A stretch of DNA of 64,000 nt, from the NCBI RefSeq assembly GCF_030463535.1, contig NC_132879.1, positions 32,421,925 to 32,485,924 on the forward strand, written 5' to 3'. Source of the stretch: Salminus brasiliensis. Its lineage: Eukaryota; Chordata; Actinopteri; Characiformes; Bryconidae. The stretch's first letter is position 1. Every line of letters begins with the position of its first letter. Position numbers and translations under genes: made by a program. Below are positions 47,925 to 60,380 of the stretch, piece after piece. The notes under the pieces were generated by a model. The model worked only from the letters and a program-made list of their open reading frames with translations, was not told the DNA's origin and ran no database searches.

Positions 47925-48670
47925 CAGTCTGAATAGGGTCAGAATTCAGAAGTAGTGTTTAGATGAGAAGATGAGATTATGACCAAAAGAAGGTTTTACT
48001 CTACCCTGCTTTACTTCATGAACAATATCTTATATTTCCCCACATTAATTAATGTCCCACTTTTCTCTGCTTTGCAAGTTGCCCAGGATAGGTGTACCTG
48101 TCAGCTGCCATAAACGCAAATGTCATAAAACTGGTAGAAGATTCAGAACAAACAATTCATACTAAAGGCCAGAGCACACCAAACATGAACAAACACACAT
48201 TGGGTTGGTGCTCCACGGCTGTTTGTGTTTATTTGCGTTTGTCCATAAATGCTTAAACTCAAATTCTGAACTTGAACTCACAACTGAAACTGGTTACCAC
48301 AGAGAACAGCTCACTGATTCCACTGTTTAGCTCCCTTTTTGTTTTTTTGGATAAGTTTTGGAGAAGAATTACTTATTGCCAAAAAACCCAAAGTGCAATT
48401 GAAAAGCTCTCCTGGGGAAAGCAGTCCAATTATTGGTGGTTTGCCATCTTCTTTGAGGTGAAGCTACCCTTCTTAAAAAGCTGATGGTGCTGCTTTGGTG
48501 CAAACCATGTGAGGAAGCCAGAGAAGCCTGGAAACGTACAGAGATGTAAATCCAGACAGGTCTAAAATGATCACACAGTCGCCGGGTTCTGTAAAAAACT
48601 GTAGGTAATTCAGCTTGTAAGAGAATGAAGGAGAAAAATGCAGACATTGTTGATCCAGCCAGGAACTCAC
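47925..48670 (+). repeat. 746-bp duplicated segment, copy 1
   Basis: Matches 49581-50326 at a constant offset of 1656 bp, so without net indels; three substitutions were seen by eye (about 99.6 percent identity). It includes the left part of the TAA-flanked element at 48166. It carries a 70-codon frame of no recognised product that is identical in both copies. Confidence 0.93.
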
Positions 48671-48900
48671 AGAGAGAAAAAAAGAAAATTAGCCCAGGAT
48701 CCAAAGTAAATTTAATCCAGTCTGAATAGGGACTAAAAAAAGAAGTCTTCATCAGTCCCCATATTTGTAATGATGAAGGTCTAAAGTTTTGTCAGGTGGT
48801 GTTTGACCCATGTTGAGCCACGGACAGTTACTTTCCAGAACACTAACATAGCTGGCAACACTACAATGTTGGGGTTTGTTCGGTCGTTGTGCTCCGGCCT
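48166..48900. mobile_element. TAA-flanked non-autonomous DNA transposon, 735 bp (PIF/Harbinger-like)
   Basis: The left end reads AGGCCAGAGCACACC and the right end, reverse complemented, AGGCCGGAGCACAACG. TAA abuts both ends (48163-48165 and 48901-48903), a 3-bp target duplication typical of PIF/Harbinger or ISL2EU elements. No transposase is encoded. The left 505 bp was carried along in the downstream segment duplication. Confidence 0.6.
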
Positions 48901-49381
48901 TAACAATGTCACATTAGACTAACTTTTCCCTGCATGGCGAAAGCTCACGTCCTACTTCTGTTCATTAAATGCTTTCAGTTTTCAAATCTCTTCACATCAA
49001 CATGCCAGTGGCAGAACTGTCATAAGAATATGCTTACTCAAAACCGCATAGTCTTCAACTGCTGTCAGTTTTTGAAATATGTTGCCTTTATCCCACTTCT
49101 GCCGTCTGATTATCTTTTAAACTTTGGAACTAGTATTTCAGGTCCAGTGGCCCAGTATGAGAACAGCAGGAGTAATGGAGCTCCGGGACACACCTATTTC
49201 TACCTACTATCTTAGTCAAAGGTTCACATACGCTGCAACGTTTGCTGAGGTGTCATTACACATGAATCTGTGAAGATCTGTTCTGCTGTGAAGGATTGTG
49301 AAACTTTTGGGATGGTGCTGTTGGACAACAGCCAGATCCTGTGTGTCAGAGAAGAAAGAAGGAGAGGGAAACAGAGGGAGG

Positions 49382-49399
49382 TGGGGGGGGGGGGGGGGG
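49382..49399. repeat. Poly-G run
   Basis: About 17 consecutive G between the two copies of the duplicated segment. Confidence 0.9.
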
Positions 49400-49580
49400 T
49401 TATGGGCTGGTATTAAATCTTTAAATGGGTCACAGGATGACAGGACTTGAATGGTAAACATTAGTGCCCACATTCTTTAGGATGATGTTGGCCATGTGAT
49501 CATTTCCAACTCGTATTAGGCAGGCAACAGCCACAGTCATCACAGTGACACACTGAGGCAACCAAAAACTCAAAAAAAAA

Positions 49581-50326
49581 CAGTCTGAATAGGGTCAGAA
49601 TTCAGAAGTAGTGTTTAGATGAGAAGATGAGATTATGACCAAAAGAAGGTTTTACTCTACCCTGCTTTACTTCATGAACAATATCTTATATTTCCCCACA
49701 TTAATTAATGTCCCACTTTTCTCTGCTTTGCAAGTTGCCCAGGATAGGTGCACCTGTCAGCTGCCATAAACGCAAATGTCATAAAACTGGTAGAAGATTC
49801 AGAACAAACAATTCATACTAAAGGCCAGAGCACACCGAACATGAACAAACACACATTGGGTTGGTGCTCCACGGCTGTTTGTGTTTATTTGCGTTTGTCC
49901 ATAAATGCTTAAACTCAAATTCTGAACTTGAACTCACAACTGAAACTGGTTACCACAGAGAACAGCTCACTGATTCCACTGTTTAGCTCCCTTTTTGTTT
50001 TTTTGGATAAGTTTTGGAGAAGAATTACTTATTGCCAAAAAACCCAAAGTGCAATTGAAAAGCTCTCCTGGGGAAAGCAGTCCAATTATTGGTGGTTTGC
50101 CATCTTCTTTGAGGTGAAGCTACCCTTCTTAAAAAGCTGATGGTGCTGCTTTGGTGCAAACCATGTGAGGAAGCCAGAGAAGCCTGGAAACGTACAGAGA
50201 TGTAAATCCACACAGGTCTAAAATGATCACACAGTCGCCGGGTTCTGTAAAAAACTGTAGGTAATTCAGCTTGTAAGAGAATGAAGGAGAAAAATGCAGA
50301 CATTGTTGATCCAGCCAGGAACTCAC
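49581..50326 (+). repeat. 746-bp duplicated segment, copy 2
   Basis: Begins CAGTCTGAATAGGGTC directly after an A run and stops abruptly after GGAACTCAC, where it diverges from copy 1. It therefore holds only the left two thirds of the transposon-like element. Confidence 0.93.
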
Positions 50327-52451
50327 ACTTCTTTCACTTTCATTGACGGTTCTGTATCTCTCACGTTGTCCAGAAACGGGGGTCCTTTAGTGGTGGCTTA
50401 AAGCATGAATTACACTCTCTGACTCTAGGGGTCCAGGAGCAAAAATATTTGCCAGTTTTCCATGGTGTTGCTTTAATAAGTTAATATGTTAGAAATCATG
50501 ACTTATAGCATTCACTGAGCCACACCTGCTATTGCATAATTTTCTATTGTTTTCTCTCAGTTTATGTGAGATATTCTCAGAATTCTCAGCCTAATTAAAG
50601 AATATAAAGTGTAGAGAGTAACTGTACTTAGTGTACTGTAGTGTGTATACTTTGTTAAAATCCTACTCAGTAAGTGCAAGTATGGAACCCAAAATGTTTA
50701 AAGGAATAAACTGAACGTGTCTGCATTTTAATATAGTGAAGTATATTAATGTTAAAATAAACATTTAATTCATATAAATAAATAACATAAAATAAATGTA
50801 AAATATTCTGTGTCTGTCTCACACAAAGGCAAAAGGGATGTAGTTATATTTTACAGTGATGCAAATTTGGGTGAATGTTTAAAAATACAGTGGATAGGAA
50901 CTAAAAAGATTGTTTTGTTTTTTTTGAGTCGACAACATAATTTTGTCCTTAATCCAAGTTATATGTTGGAAAAGTACTTTTAAGTCTTTTATGAAACGAG
51001 ACCTAGTTACAGTACCAAGGTTCAATTACAAATACCTTAATAAAGGCATTTTCCTCCCCGGCCAATGTATCATGCCTTTAATTCTGTAGGTGAATGTAAA
51101 TAAACATTTGCATAAGCAGCCAAACCTCTTATAAAAGATCCAGAGCCATTGTTGTGCTATGTAAGTTATGTAAGAGTAAAGTAAGGAAGTAAGAAAAGAG
51201 AGAGCCACACTGGAAACCTTGGTGTTGGACGATTTTGGAAGTTAGGACACACCCCCTCTTAACTCCGTAGCTTTCCAGAGCAGACATCTGCCTAAAACCA
51301 CTCCTCTGTTCCCACCCCCTTGTCCCACCCATCGATCCTGGAGCCAGAGCAAGATCCCAAAGGAGACAACAGCCACTTCCTCAGAACACTGAGTCCACAT
51401 TCCTCACATTCTGTCTGACCTCCATAAACAACATTCCAGTTTGGGAAAAGGCAGTCTATCGCTAGTTCTCCGTGATACCTCTCATTGCTCTGTTTTTCTT
51501 TCACTCTCTCTCTCTCTTTAATCTCTCTCCTGCTCTCTCTCCATCTTTCTTTAATCTATCTCTCTCTCTGGTTTTCTCTCTTTCTCTTTCTCCTCTCCCT
51601 CGCAGATTCTGATTCAGCATCCACCAGAGAGGTCACTAGTTTACAGCACAGTGGAGACTCAGCTGAGAAACATCCATATTGTAGACTTGTCTGACCACTA
51701 TACAAACTCTGAGGAGAAAGAGAGCCCTTGAATGGACCAACAAACGGAACAGGGTGCCGTGATTCACAGACTAGTCAACTGTAAGGAATGGAAAACAAAA
51801 ACCCAAAGCTAAAAGAAAAAAAAACTATTTTAGGACAGTTGCGTGAGAGCAGGTTGCCCAGACAAGAAAGGAAGAGCTAAGCAATGGGCTGAAACGCAGG
51901 GGTATATTAGTGGCTGCTGTATCTCGCCTGTTTGCAATCAGCTCTGTTATTCTAGTTATTTCGTGCCCACATGACTTGGCACACAGGCTGTGCAAGTGGT
52001 TTGCATGCATATGCACAAACATTGCCATAAACATGTGGCTAGTTTCGGTTTGACAAACCCTACTGGCTACTGCACGGTTCTCAGATTGCGACAACCATAA
52101 TACAGCCAGATGACCACTTCATTCGAGGCCATTTCTACTAGCAGAAGAATCGGTTTGCAGCAAGGTTATCAGCTCCGCATTTAGAGGTTACAGCCACTCT
52201 CTCAGAGTCTGTACATACAGTCATTAGTGGTACTGCTGATAAGATTCAGCTTTTGTAATACACCCATAATACACAGGGTGTGTTAGTGCTTGTGATGGAG
52301 CTAGCCTAGAGAGAGAGATACTGAGATGGAAAGAGAGGGAGAAAGAATAATGTGTGTTGTAACTTTGAGCATACATGCCAACTCCTCCCCTTAGTGTGTT
52401 ATGTGGTAAATTTATCTGTCCCTCTGTGGTTCTAAGTGTTCCAGGTTGAGT

Positions 52452-52489
<38 letters not shown>

Positions 52490-54780
52490 CAGAGAGAGTT
52501 GAAATTACCTGCAATTAGAAATCTTCTCTCTCTCTCACACACACACATACAGAATTCACATGGAACTTTTTTCTGAAAAGGTTAGATAGCTCATGAACTT
52601 GTGCAGTGCTATATCATCATACAGCTCGTGGTTCAGGTAATGAACCAACAAATCAGTACCTACTATGAAACTACATTGTTCAAATGAAAACTACTAAATG
52701 AAAAATTACGTAGCATTTTTACAAATAATGCCTCTACTGTTGCTACTCAGAGCTTGGCACGCTGCTAACTGAACTGCTATATTCCTTCGGGATCAATAAA
52801 GTATCTATCTATTTATATATCTATCTATGTTGCTTGCGAGAACTGTTTAACCCTGCGTAACCAGAGTCATATTCGTGTATAATCCTGTAATACTAATCTA
52901 CCCTGTTAGTCCACATGCTGTTTTCACTTTCAGTGATGGTTCTGAGTCTCCCAGCCTGTCCAGAAATGCATGTGTAAATGAATCTCCTAACTAAAAGGGG
53001 GGAAATTCTGGCATAACATTGAATTGTATATAGAATTTTAGAGTATCATAGTATCTGAACAAGGACACACAGTGTCATTAATGCGATGCACCAAAAGCTT
53101 TGCATCTAACAGTTAACCGAAAAGTGTGGCATACACAAAGACTGTCATATTTGATGCAGTAGTGTTTCTCTCTAGAAAATGTGTAGTGACTTTCACTAAG
53201 AAAATCTACAAAAACTAGTTGGTCCAGGGCTGCCATGCGGTCTCTCGTATTGTGTGAGTGAAATGCAGCAGTGTGGTTTTGTGCAGAGACTGGCTGAGCT
53301 AGCTTCTGGGGACAGTGTAAGTGCATTTCCAGACCTGTTCTCCTAAAATAACAGCCCAGGCCTCCGCACTCTCTTATCCCTGAGTTCATCAGGCCTATGT
53401 GTGCGTTCTTTTAGGTGGAAAACAGTCGGCATCGTCCAGCGAGGGTGACGACAGGCCCCAGATCAAAAGCTCGCTCTCGGGCTCTCCTCAGGCGTCTGCC
53501 CTGACTATTTCCTGCCAGTCTGGTGTTTTACCGCAGCACTCGCCATGCGGGAATAGCCTGTGTTTAATTTGGAATGCTTACCCTCCATTGCCCTGCTGAT
53601 GGTCCAGCCTATTGTAAACATGCATCGCCATGACAATAGTGCTCCAACCAATCAGGGCAACGATTTCGAAAAAAGTTATAGGGTTGAGTTGCTCATGTGG
53701 AAGTATCAGTGCTGTGACTAAAAATGTGGAACATGCAGGCTTGATTTTCTGCAGGGGGTGGGGGGTGGGGGTGTGCAGGGCAGGATGTGTAAAAAAGTGC
53801 TGTAAGGTACAAATTAGGTCCTATTTGACAAACACGTGCCACGAGAAGCCCCTGTCCAGCCCTGTAGTTATGCTTGTGAGAGCAGCGGCACAGCTAATTG
53901 TAGGATTATATATAGTTATACTTAATGAGAATGGTCAGATCGGAATATGTGGCTATTTCCACAACTATGCCCTGGCCAGCTTTTGTAATCTACCATCTTG
54001 TGCTGGTGTCAGAAAGCGTGCTTAAGAAACAGTCCATTCTTACAATTCCAGAATGCACAGCAATAGGGAGTGTACCAACAAGGTAATCCAGTCTGACCAT
54101 TAATGCACAGCTACTTACACTGCTCAGGACGAGTATCTTATCCACCTTTAGTCTGAGGTTTATATTTCTTCTAAAAAGGTGAAGACAATGACACTGGTAA
54201 AAGACAAGGTTCTGGGGAGGTGATTCACTGATTTTATTCACTGCTTTTGTGTAAGTGCAAGTGCTGGTATGATAGAACGTGACTACTGCCATAGAGCGAT
54301 GATGTGTAATGTTTGCACACTTATCTGTTTGCCTGCATCATGTGATCTTTTCCTTTAGGGGTAGGAAAAACTACAGTAAAACTTTACACAATATAATATT
54401 ATAAGTATAATAAAATATACTTGACTAAATCTTCATTTAAATTATCTTAAAAGAGCATTAGTCAATTCCCTCTCCTTTTTATTAATATTTTAAAACAGTG
54501 AAATATGTAGAACATTAAAACAGTATAATTATATAATAATTACACATTACTTACTTCCAAGTGCTTTGTTGTTGGAGTGACATGAAAAATGGCGGCTAAT
54601 GTAACCCTAATAACCTGCACGGCGCTAGCGGAGAAGTCAGAAGTCAGTAAAATAAAATAGTAGACAAAATAAAACTAATAAAATATTGCAGATAATAAAA
54701 ACAGATCAAATACAAATCAAAGTATATAAGTATGGATATTAAGACTAAGAGAAAGTTCATACATTTTATAAGTATGTTTA
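50327..54780. other. Intergenic region without supported gene
   Basis: Mostly AT-rich. Two stretches look like 3' splice sites opening short frames: a CT-rich tract ending CGCAG at 51605, and CTTTTAG at about 53414. No protein family is recognised in either. A G-rich run lies at about 53755-53770 and short TATC repeats near 52800. Confidence 0.5.
52455..52489. repeat. (GA)n microsatellite
   Basis: About 17 AG units; other GA/CT and CA runs lie within 100 bp. Confidence 0.95.
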
Positions 54781-54790
54781 TAAAATCATT

Positions 54791-54932
54791 TGGTGGTCAA
54801 TGCTATCAAAGGCAGCACTAAAGTCAAGTAGCACCAGAACTGAAGGCTTGTTGTGGCCAAGATTTGTTCTGATATCATTTACTTCTTTTAACAGGGTCGT
54901 CTCTGTGCTGTGGTGTGTCATAAAACCTGATT
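54791..54932 (-). mobile_element. L2/CR1-like LINE reverse transcriptase fragment
   Basis: On the minus strand the frame reads HHSTETTLLKEVNDIR then VLVLLDFSAAFDSIDH, which is the segment leading into reverse transcriptase motif A of L2/CR1-type non-LTR elements. It is short and isolated: a truncated fossil. Confidence 0.8.
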
Positions 54933-55471
54933 GGAACATTCCCAATTTGATATTTGAGTTTAGAAAGGTAGTTGATTAAAAACAATGGGAGATTTGAAAT
55001 TAGTGTAAAATTGCTGGGTGTTAAAATATCCTGGTTTCCTTTACAGTTTTATTACAGCTTGTTTAAAATCAGTACAAAGTTTGCTTTGGATAGAAAGATA
55101 AATAATGCTGTTCTATATCAATTTAAATGAGTGTAGATTACAGATTAAAATAGTGTGCACAAACAACCAATAACAGCCAACAGTTCTGAATGTTCCACTA
55201 GAAATGACTTGTATTTACCATAAATCCAATAGTAAGTAAATGCAGGATAAGACCAATATCCAATGCTGTGTTAAAGCTCTCATCAGAAGGTTATGTATAC
55301 CAGTAGGTTAAGTAGTAAATACAACTTCACTTAGTATGCTCAGGGATCTGAAGTCTTTCTGAACAGTACTTATAAATAGTAAAACAAAAGTATATTTACT
55401 TAGGTATTTCACATCCCTGCCAATAATAGTAACCTTTTTTTTAAAGCCCTTAATTTTCAAATGTAGAACAT

Positions 55472-56083
55472 TGTCATGCCTGCCCCTGTTCTGTAATGTC
55501 TGTCTGTTTGTGCCTTGTCAGTTCAAGCCCCTCCTGTTCATTAGTGTTCCCACCTGTACCTCCTCTGTAGCCACGCCCCCTTGTTAGTCCAGGTGTTTCT
55601 TGTGTGTCCCTTGTTAGTCTACAAGTACCCCTTTGTTTTAGCCTTCCTTTGTCTGGTCTTGCGCATGATCATGTGGATGTATGTTCATGGCAGTTTATGG
55701 TGTTTTATCTTTGTTTTGTTTTATTGTTGTTTTTGTGTTCTGTTTGATTGTTTTTTTTTTACTATATTATGATTATGAATATGTTGCGCACCAGAGCAGT
55801 TCAACAGTATAGATGGTTTGGTAACTTTTAGCAATAACTTATAAATAGTTCTGACCAGAGGGGGATGGGTCCCCCTAGTGAGTCTTGGTTCCTCCCAAGG
55901 TTTCTTCCTCCAGCTCTGAGGGAGTTTTTCCTTGACACTGTCACCATCGGCATGCTCACTGGGGGTCTTAGATTTTCTGTCTTTTTATGTTATTTATTTT
56001 TCTTTTTTTTCTGACTTTTCCTTGTTTTAATAAAGACCTGCGTTTTCATTCACCTCCACTTCCAAGCTCTACACACCATAACA
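55472..56083 (+). mobile_element. Probable solo LTR, 612 bp
   Basis: Starts TGTCATGCCTGCC and ends ACACCATAACA, the TG...CA form common in fish Gypsy-type LTRs. It has AATAAA at 56029-56034 shortly before the end. A fish repeat-like block (GAGTCTTGGTTCCTCCCAAG, near 55880) lies inside. No clear target duplication and no internal retroelement sequence is adjacent. Confidence 0.5.
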
Positions 56084-57599
56084 AAAATAGTACATTTTGA
56101 CTATATATTGTGTTGATCTAATTTGTTATGTAAACATATGTGTTAACAGAAGTCTGCATTATAAATTCTATGTACTTTGGACGTGCTATGATGCTTCATG
56201 GCATTTAAGATAGTGTTCACCCAAGTTTGGCTAAAGCTTGCCTAGCATTCGATGTCAAACCATTAATTTTGACTATGTTTAACAACAAACATTTACTTGA
56301 ATATTTACATTTTCATAAATTATAGTTACATATAATGGTATTTTTATATAACAGCAAATATTTATATTAATCATTCCGTTGGTGCCCCCACAATGCCTTT
56401 CTGAAACACCCCAGCACCTGCCAAAGCCTGTTGGTGTGTCCAGTGTAGAACACTTTTACTCGCAGTGGTTTGTCCACACAACTGGTCATAAGACAGCTGA
56501 TGTTGCCACTCCAAGCATAACACTGCTGGCTGTATCTGAGTGATCTCTGAGTGTGATCTATGCCTGTTGTGCCTGCAGGGTATCTGCTGTTCACTTCCGT
56601 TAGGGACAGAATGGAGCTTTATTCAACTTTGACTGAACACTGGCACAGAGTTTGACCACAATGCACCGTCTAGACTTTAGCAAATTTACCACAAGATGTG
56701 CACCATGGTTAGACTCAACAAATATAGGCTCATATCTAGGCTCTACAGTTCTTAGCAGCTGTATTGAAGTTCAGGGTCATGTGTTCCACAGGCCAGATTT
56801 AACAGCTGCTGTTCCTGGCAGCTGTGTGCAGAACTGTTCAATACACTCCTTAAGCATATGTAGCTCATCTGTGCCGCATACATATAAAGACATCTAAAGT
56901 CTATGGTTTGTATGGAATGGTTAATGTCCAAATTACATGTTTGCTTGAACTGTGAATTACTGACATTGTGCCTAATAATATGGTTATCAAAGCATATGTA
57001 GTGCAGCCACACATTATATAAATTACACTCCTCACAGTAACCTATACCAATCTATCATAGAGAGAACATGGAGTAAATGCAGTTTCTTTTGTGTAAATGC
57101 AATTACTAGGGTCAGTGCTGTCAGCAACTTTCAAAGCTCTGCTAAACGAGCACATCTCTGATGGTAAAGCTGTCCGAAGCAGTAAATCCTTCCACAAACA
57201 CACTGGGGCTTCTGCTCTGATGAGCAGGTAAGACCCCATGATCCTATGCTCTACTGAAGGGGCATCTCTGTTTCTAATCCTCCAGCTAGACAAAATTCTC
57301 CAACAAAACATGGTATATTCAAGATTTTACATTTCACACTGTTGAAATCACAACTTTTCAATGTTCACCATGATTAAAGAAAGAATCTGTGTTAGTTAAG
57401 TTTTATGTTCAATTCCATAATATATTGAGTGAAATTCTTCAGTTGTGTTCAGTATTGCATTACTATGTACTCTGTAACCTATTTTTACAGCTCAGTCAGT
57501 GTGGGGCTGTAATATAATATAAACTGGGAATATGTTATCAGTCCACGTTACATTTTGGAAAGCCAATATTCAGAATATTATATTAAAGTTATATTAAAG
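56084..57599. other. Intergenic AT-rich stretch
   Basis: No gene or recognisable repeat is seen; a tRNA or exon is not evident on either strand. Confidence 0.5.
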
Positions 57600-58978
57600 C
57601 ATGAGTAGACTGATACATTACTGTGTGTTCAGTTATTTATCTCAGTGTTACTGAGCTCTACTAAAGCCTGAGTAGACTGATAAATCACTCTGCTGATCAG
57701 TTCTTTATCTTAGTGTTACTGAGCTCTACTAAAGCATGAGTAGACTGATAAATCACTGTGCTGATCAGTTATTTATCTCAGTGTTACTGAGCTCTACTAA
57801 AGCCTGAGTAGACTGATAAATCACTGTGCTGATCAGTTATTTATCTCAATGTTACTGAACTCTACTAAAGCCTGAGTAGACTGATAAATCACTGTGCTGA
57901 TCAGTTCTTTATCTCAGTGTTACTGAGCTCTACTAAACCATGAGTAGACTGATAAATCACTGTGCTGATCAGTTATTTATCTCAATGTTACTGAACTCTA
58001 CTAAAGCCTGAGTAGACTGATAAATCACTGTGTGATCAGTTATTTATCTCAGTGTTACTGAGCTCTACTAAAGCATGAGTAGACTGATAAATCACTGTGC
58101 TGATCAGTTATTTATCTCAGTGTTACTGAACTCTGCTAAAGCATGAGTAGACTGATAAATCACTGTGCTGATCAGTTATTTATCTCAGTGTTACTGAACT
58201 CTACTAAAGCATGAGTAGACTGATAAACCACTGTGCCGATCAGTTATTTATCTCAGTGTTACTGAGCTCTGCTAAAGCCTGAGTAGACTGATAAATCACT
58301 GTGCTGATCAGTTATTTATCTCAGTGTTACTAAGCTCTGCTAAAGCCTGAGTAGACTGATAAATCACTGTGTGATCAGTTATTCATCTCAGTGTTACTGA
58401 ACTCTACTAAAGCCTGAGTAGACTGATAAATCACTGTGCTGATCAGTTATTAATCTCAGTGTTACTGAGCTCTACTAAAGCATGAGTAGACTGATGAATC
58501 ACTGTGCTGATCAGTTATTTATCTCAGTGTTACTGAGCTCTACTAAAGCCTGAGTAGACTGATAAATCACTGTGCTGATCAGTTATTTATCTCAGTGTTA
58601 TTGAGCTTTGTTAAAGCATGAGTAGACTGATAAATCACTGTGCTGATCAGTTATTTATCTCAGTGTTACTGAGCTCTACTAAAGCATGAGTAGACTGATA
58701 AATCACTGTGCTGATCAGTTATTTATCTCAGTGTTACTGAACTCTACTAAAGCATGAGTAGACTGATAAATCACTGCACTGATCAGTTATTTATCTCAGT
58801 GTTACTGAGCTCTACTAAAGCATGAGTAGACTGATAAATCACTGTGCTGATCAGTTATTTATCTCAGTGTTATTGAGCTTTGTTAAAGCATTAGTAGACT
58901 GATAAATCACTGTGCTGATCAGTTATTTATCTGTGTTACTGAGCTCTACTAAAGCCTGAGTAGACTGATAAATCAATG
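57600..58978 (+). repeat. 68-bp minisatellite, about 20 copies, palindromic unit
   Basis: Successive GAGTAGACTGATAAATC starts are 65-68 bp apart over about 1.4 kb. Each unit holds inverted pieces: AGTAGA/TCTACT, GATAAAT/ATTTATC, the centre CTGATCAG, and a second small hairpin CTCAGT-GTT-ACTGAG. Unit variants (GAGCTC or GAACTC; CCT or CAT; TTGAGCTTTGTT) recur at multi-unit spacing. The first and last units are diverged. Confidence 0.97.
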
Positions 58979-60380
58979 TGTGTCTCCTGAGTCATGAGCT
59001 TACCATCAGAACTTTACAGGATCTGTGTGTGCTTCTCATGATGTTATGTTACATACATGATTAACTAAAAATCACAAAGCTACTTACTTTATATTATATT
59101 TATATTTGAGGTTGAGCTATAGTGAACTTTGCTGAGTTCATAAGATAGATTGCAGTCTTGATCCTGAGAGCGTGGGAGTAACAGTGACTGAACCTGGTCA
59201 TTCCGTCAAAAAGACTTACTCCCCGACTCAGAAAGTAGTCCTTATGCCAGACCTCTACATCTGCTATGTCTTTATCCACACGTGACACCTTCTTGTTCAG
59301 CACCTATTGTCTTGTCTTGCACTTTGTTTACATTTTTGTTTAATTATTATCATGGGTGTTTAAACACAGACCCACCTTCATCAGTCCATCTTGCAGTTAT
59401 GCTGTGTCCAAACCTTCTCAAACCTTCTTATATTTTCAAACCAGGATGAAGGAGCTGTATGAGAAACTGCAGTTTCACTTATCGACTGTGTGCAAATCTG
59501 CTGTGTGGATCTTCTTTCACCTATGTCATGCTTTCCCTTTTCTTCTCAGAGGCGTGTCAGTGTCGGTTCAGTTGACAATGAAACTGAAGGGCACTGTCTG
59601 ATAAGTCGCTGGTCAGCTGTTTCCCCTTATCGTCTGAGCTTTACAGCTCCTTCTACGTACAAATAAGTATGTGTCTTGGCCTGGTCATGATAGCCTTCAA
59701 GGCAGTGCTATTTAAAAAAGTGTAAAGATGGAATGTGTGACACATGGTGCTGTTTTTTAGTTCACAAGACGTTAACTCTTAAGTACCTTGACCTGAACTT
59801 AAACAATGACAGTTTTGACCTGTTCTGAAGAGGAGATTATTCATAAAATCTCAACCAATCATTTTAATTAAATTAAAGTAAAGTGAGTTATTTGAGGAAT
59901 TAGGTGGAAAGGTAGAAAGCCAAGCTACAAAGAAAAGTAGCAGTTTCCTGGTAGGCAAATGGCAGCGCCTGCATGAAGACTTAAGTTCAACAGAAAAAAA
60001 AACAGAAGAAGGCTGAAATGTGCAGCGAGAAAATAATGCCGTCTCTAGGAAAGAATGACTGAATCCGGGGCTTGTTAAATGCTGACGAATGACTACTTGT
60101 TTCATGACTGAAAAATTTCATGTGCACCCTTGTACCATCTGCAGGTTACTTAGTGTATAGCAGACAAGAGCGTTCATTCTGTCAGATTCTGGAGGTCCCA
60201 GTTTATTTATATAATCATTTTTATATACTAAATATATTCACATATAAAAACAGTGTAATAATGTTCTTATTTTCTTGTTTCCATTAAGCTTAACTCAAGT
60301 TGAAGGACTGTATATGATTCTGACCTTTTTTTGTAGGTAATGGTAAGAGTCACCATAAAACTTCAGCAAAATACATTGTT
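58979..60380. other. Intergenic stretch before the cspg4 3' region
   Basis: No supported gene. Near 60300 the text GGACTGTATATGATTCTGA resembles the left terminus of the TTAA-flanked element at 21759, suggesting a further fragment of that family. Confidence 0.4.

Noticed and set aside
48272-48484. 70-codon frame repeated exactly at 49928
   Set aside because: It is duplicated only because the whole 746-bp segment is; it spans the transposon-like element and has no recognised product.
53990-54292. 100-codon minus frame
   Set aside because: No recognisable domain, unusual composition, no splice or promoter context.
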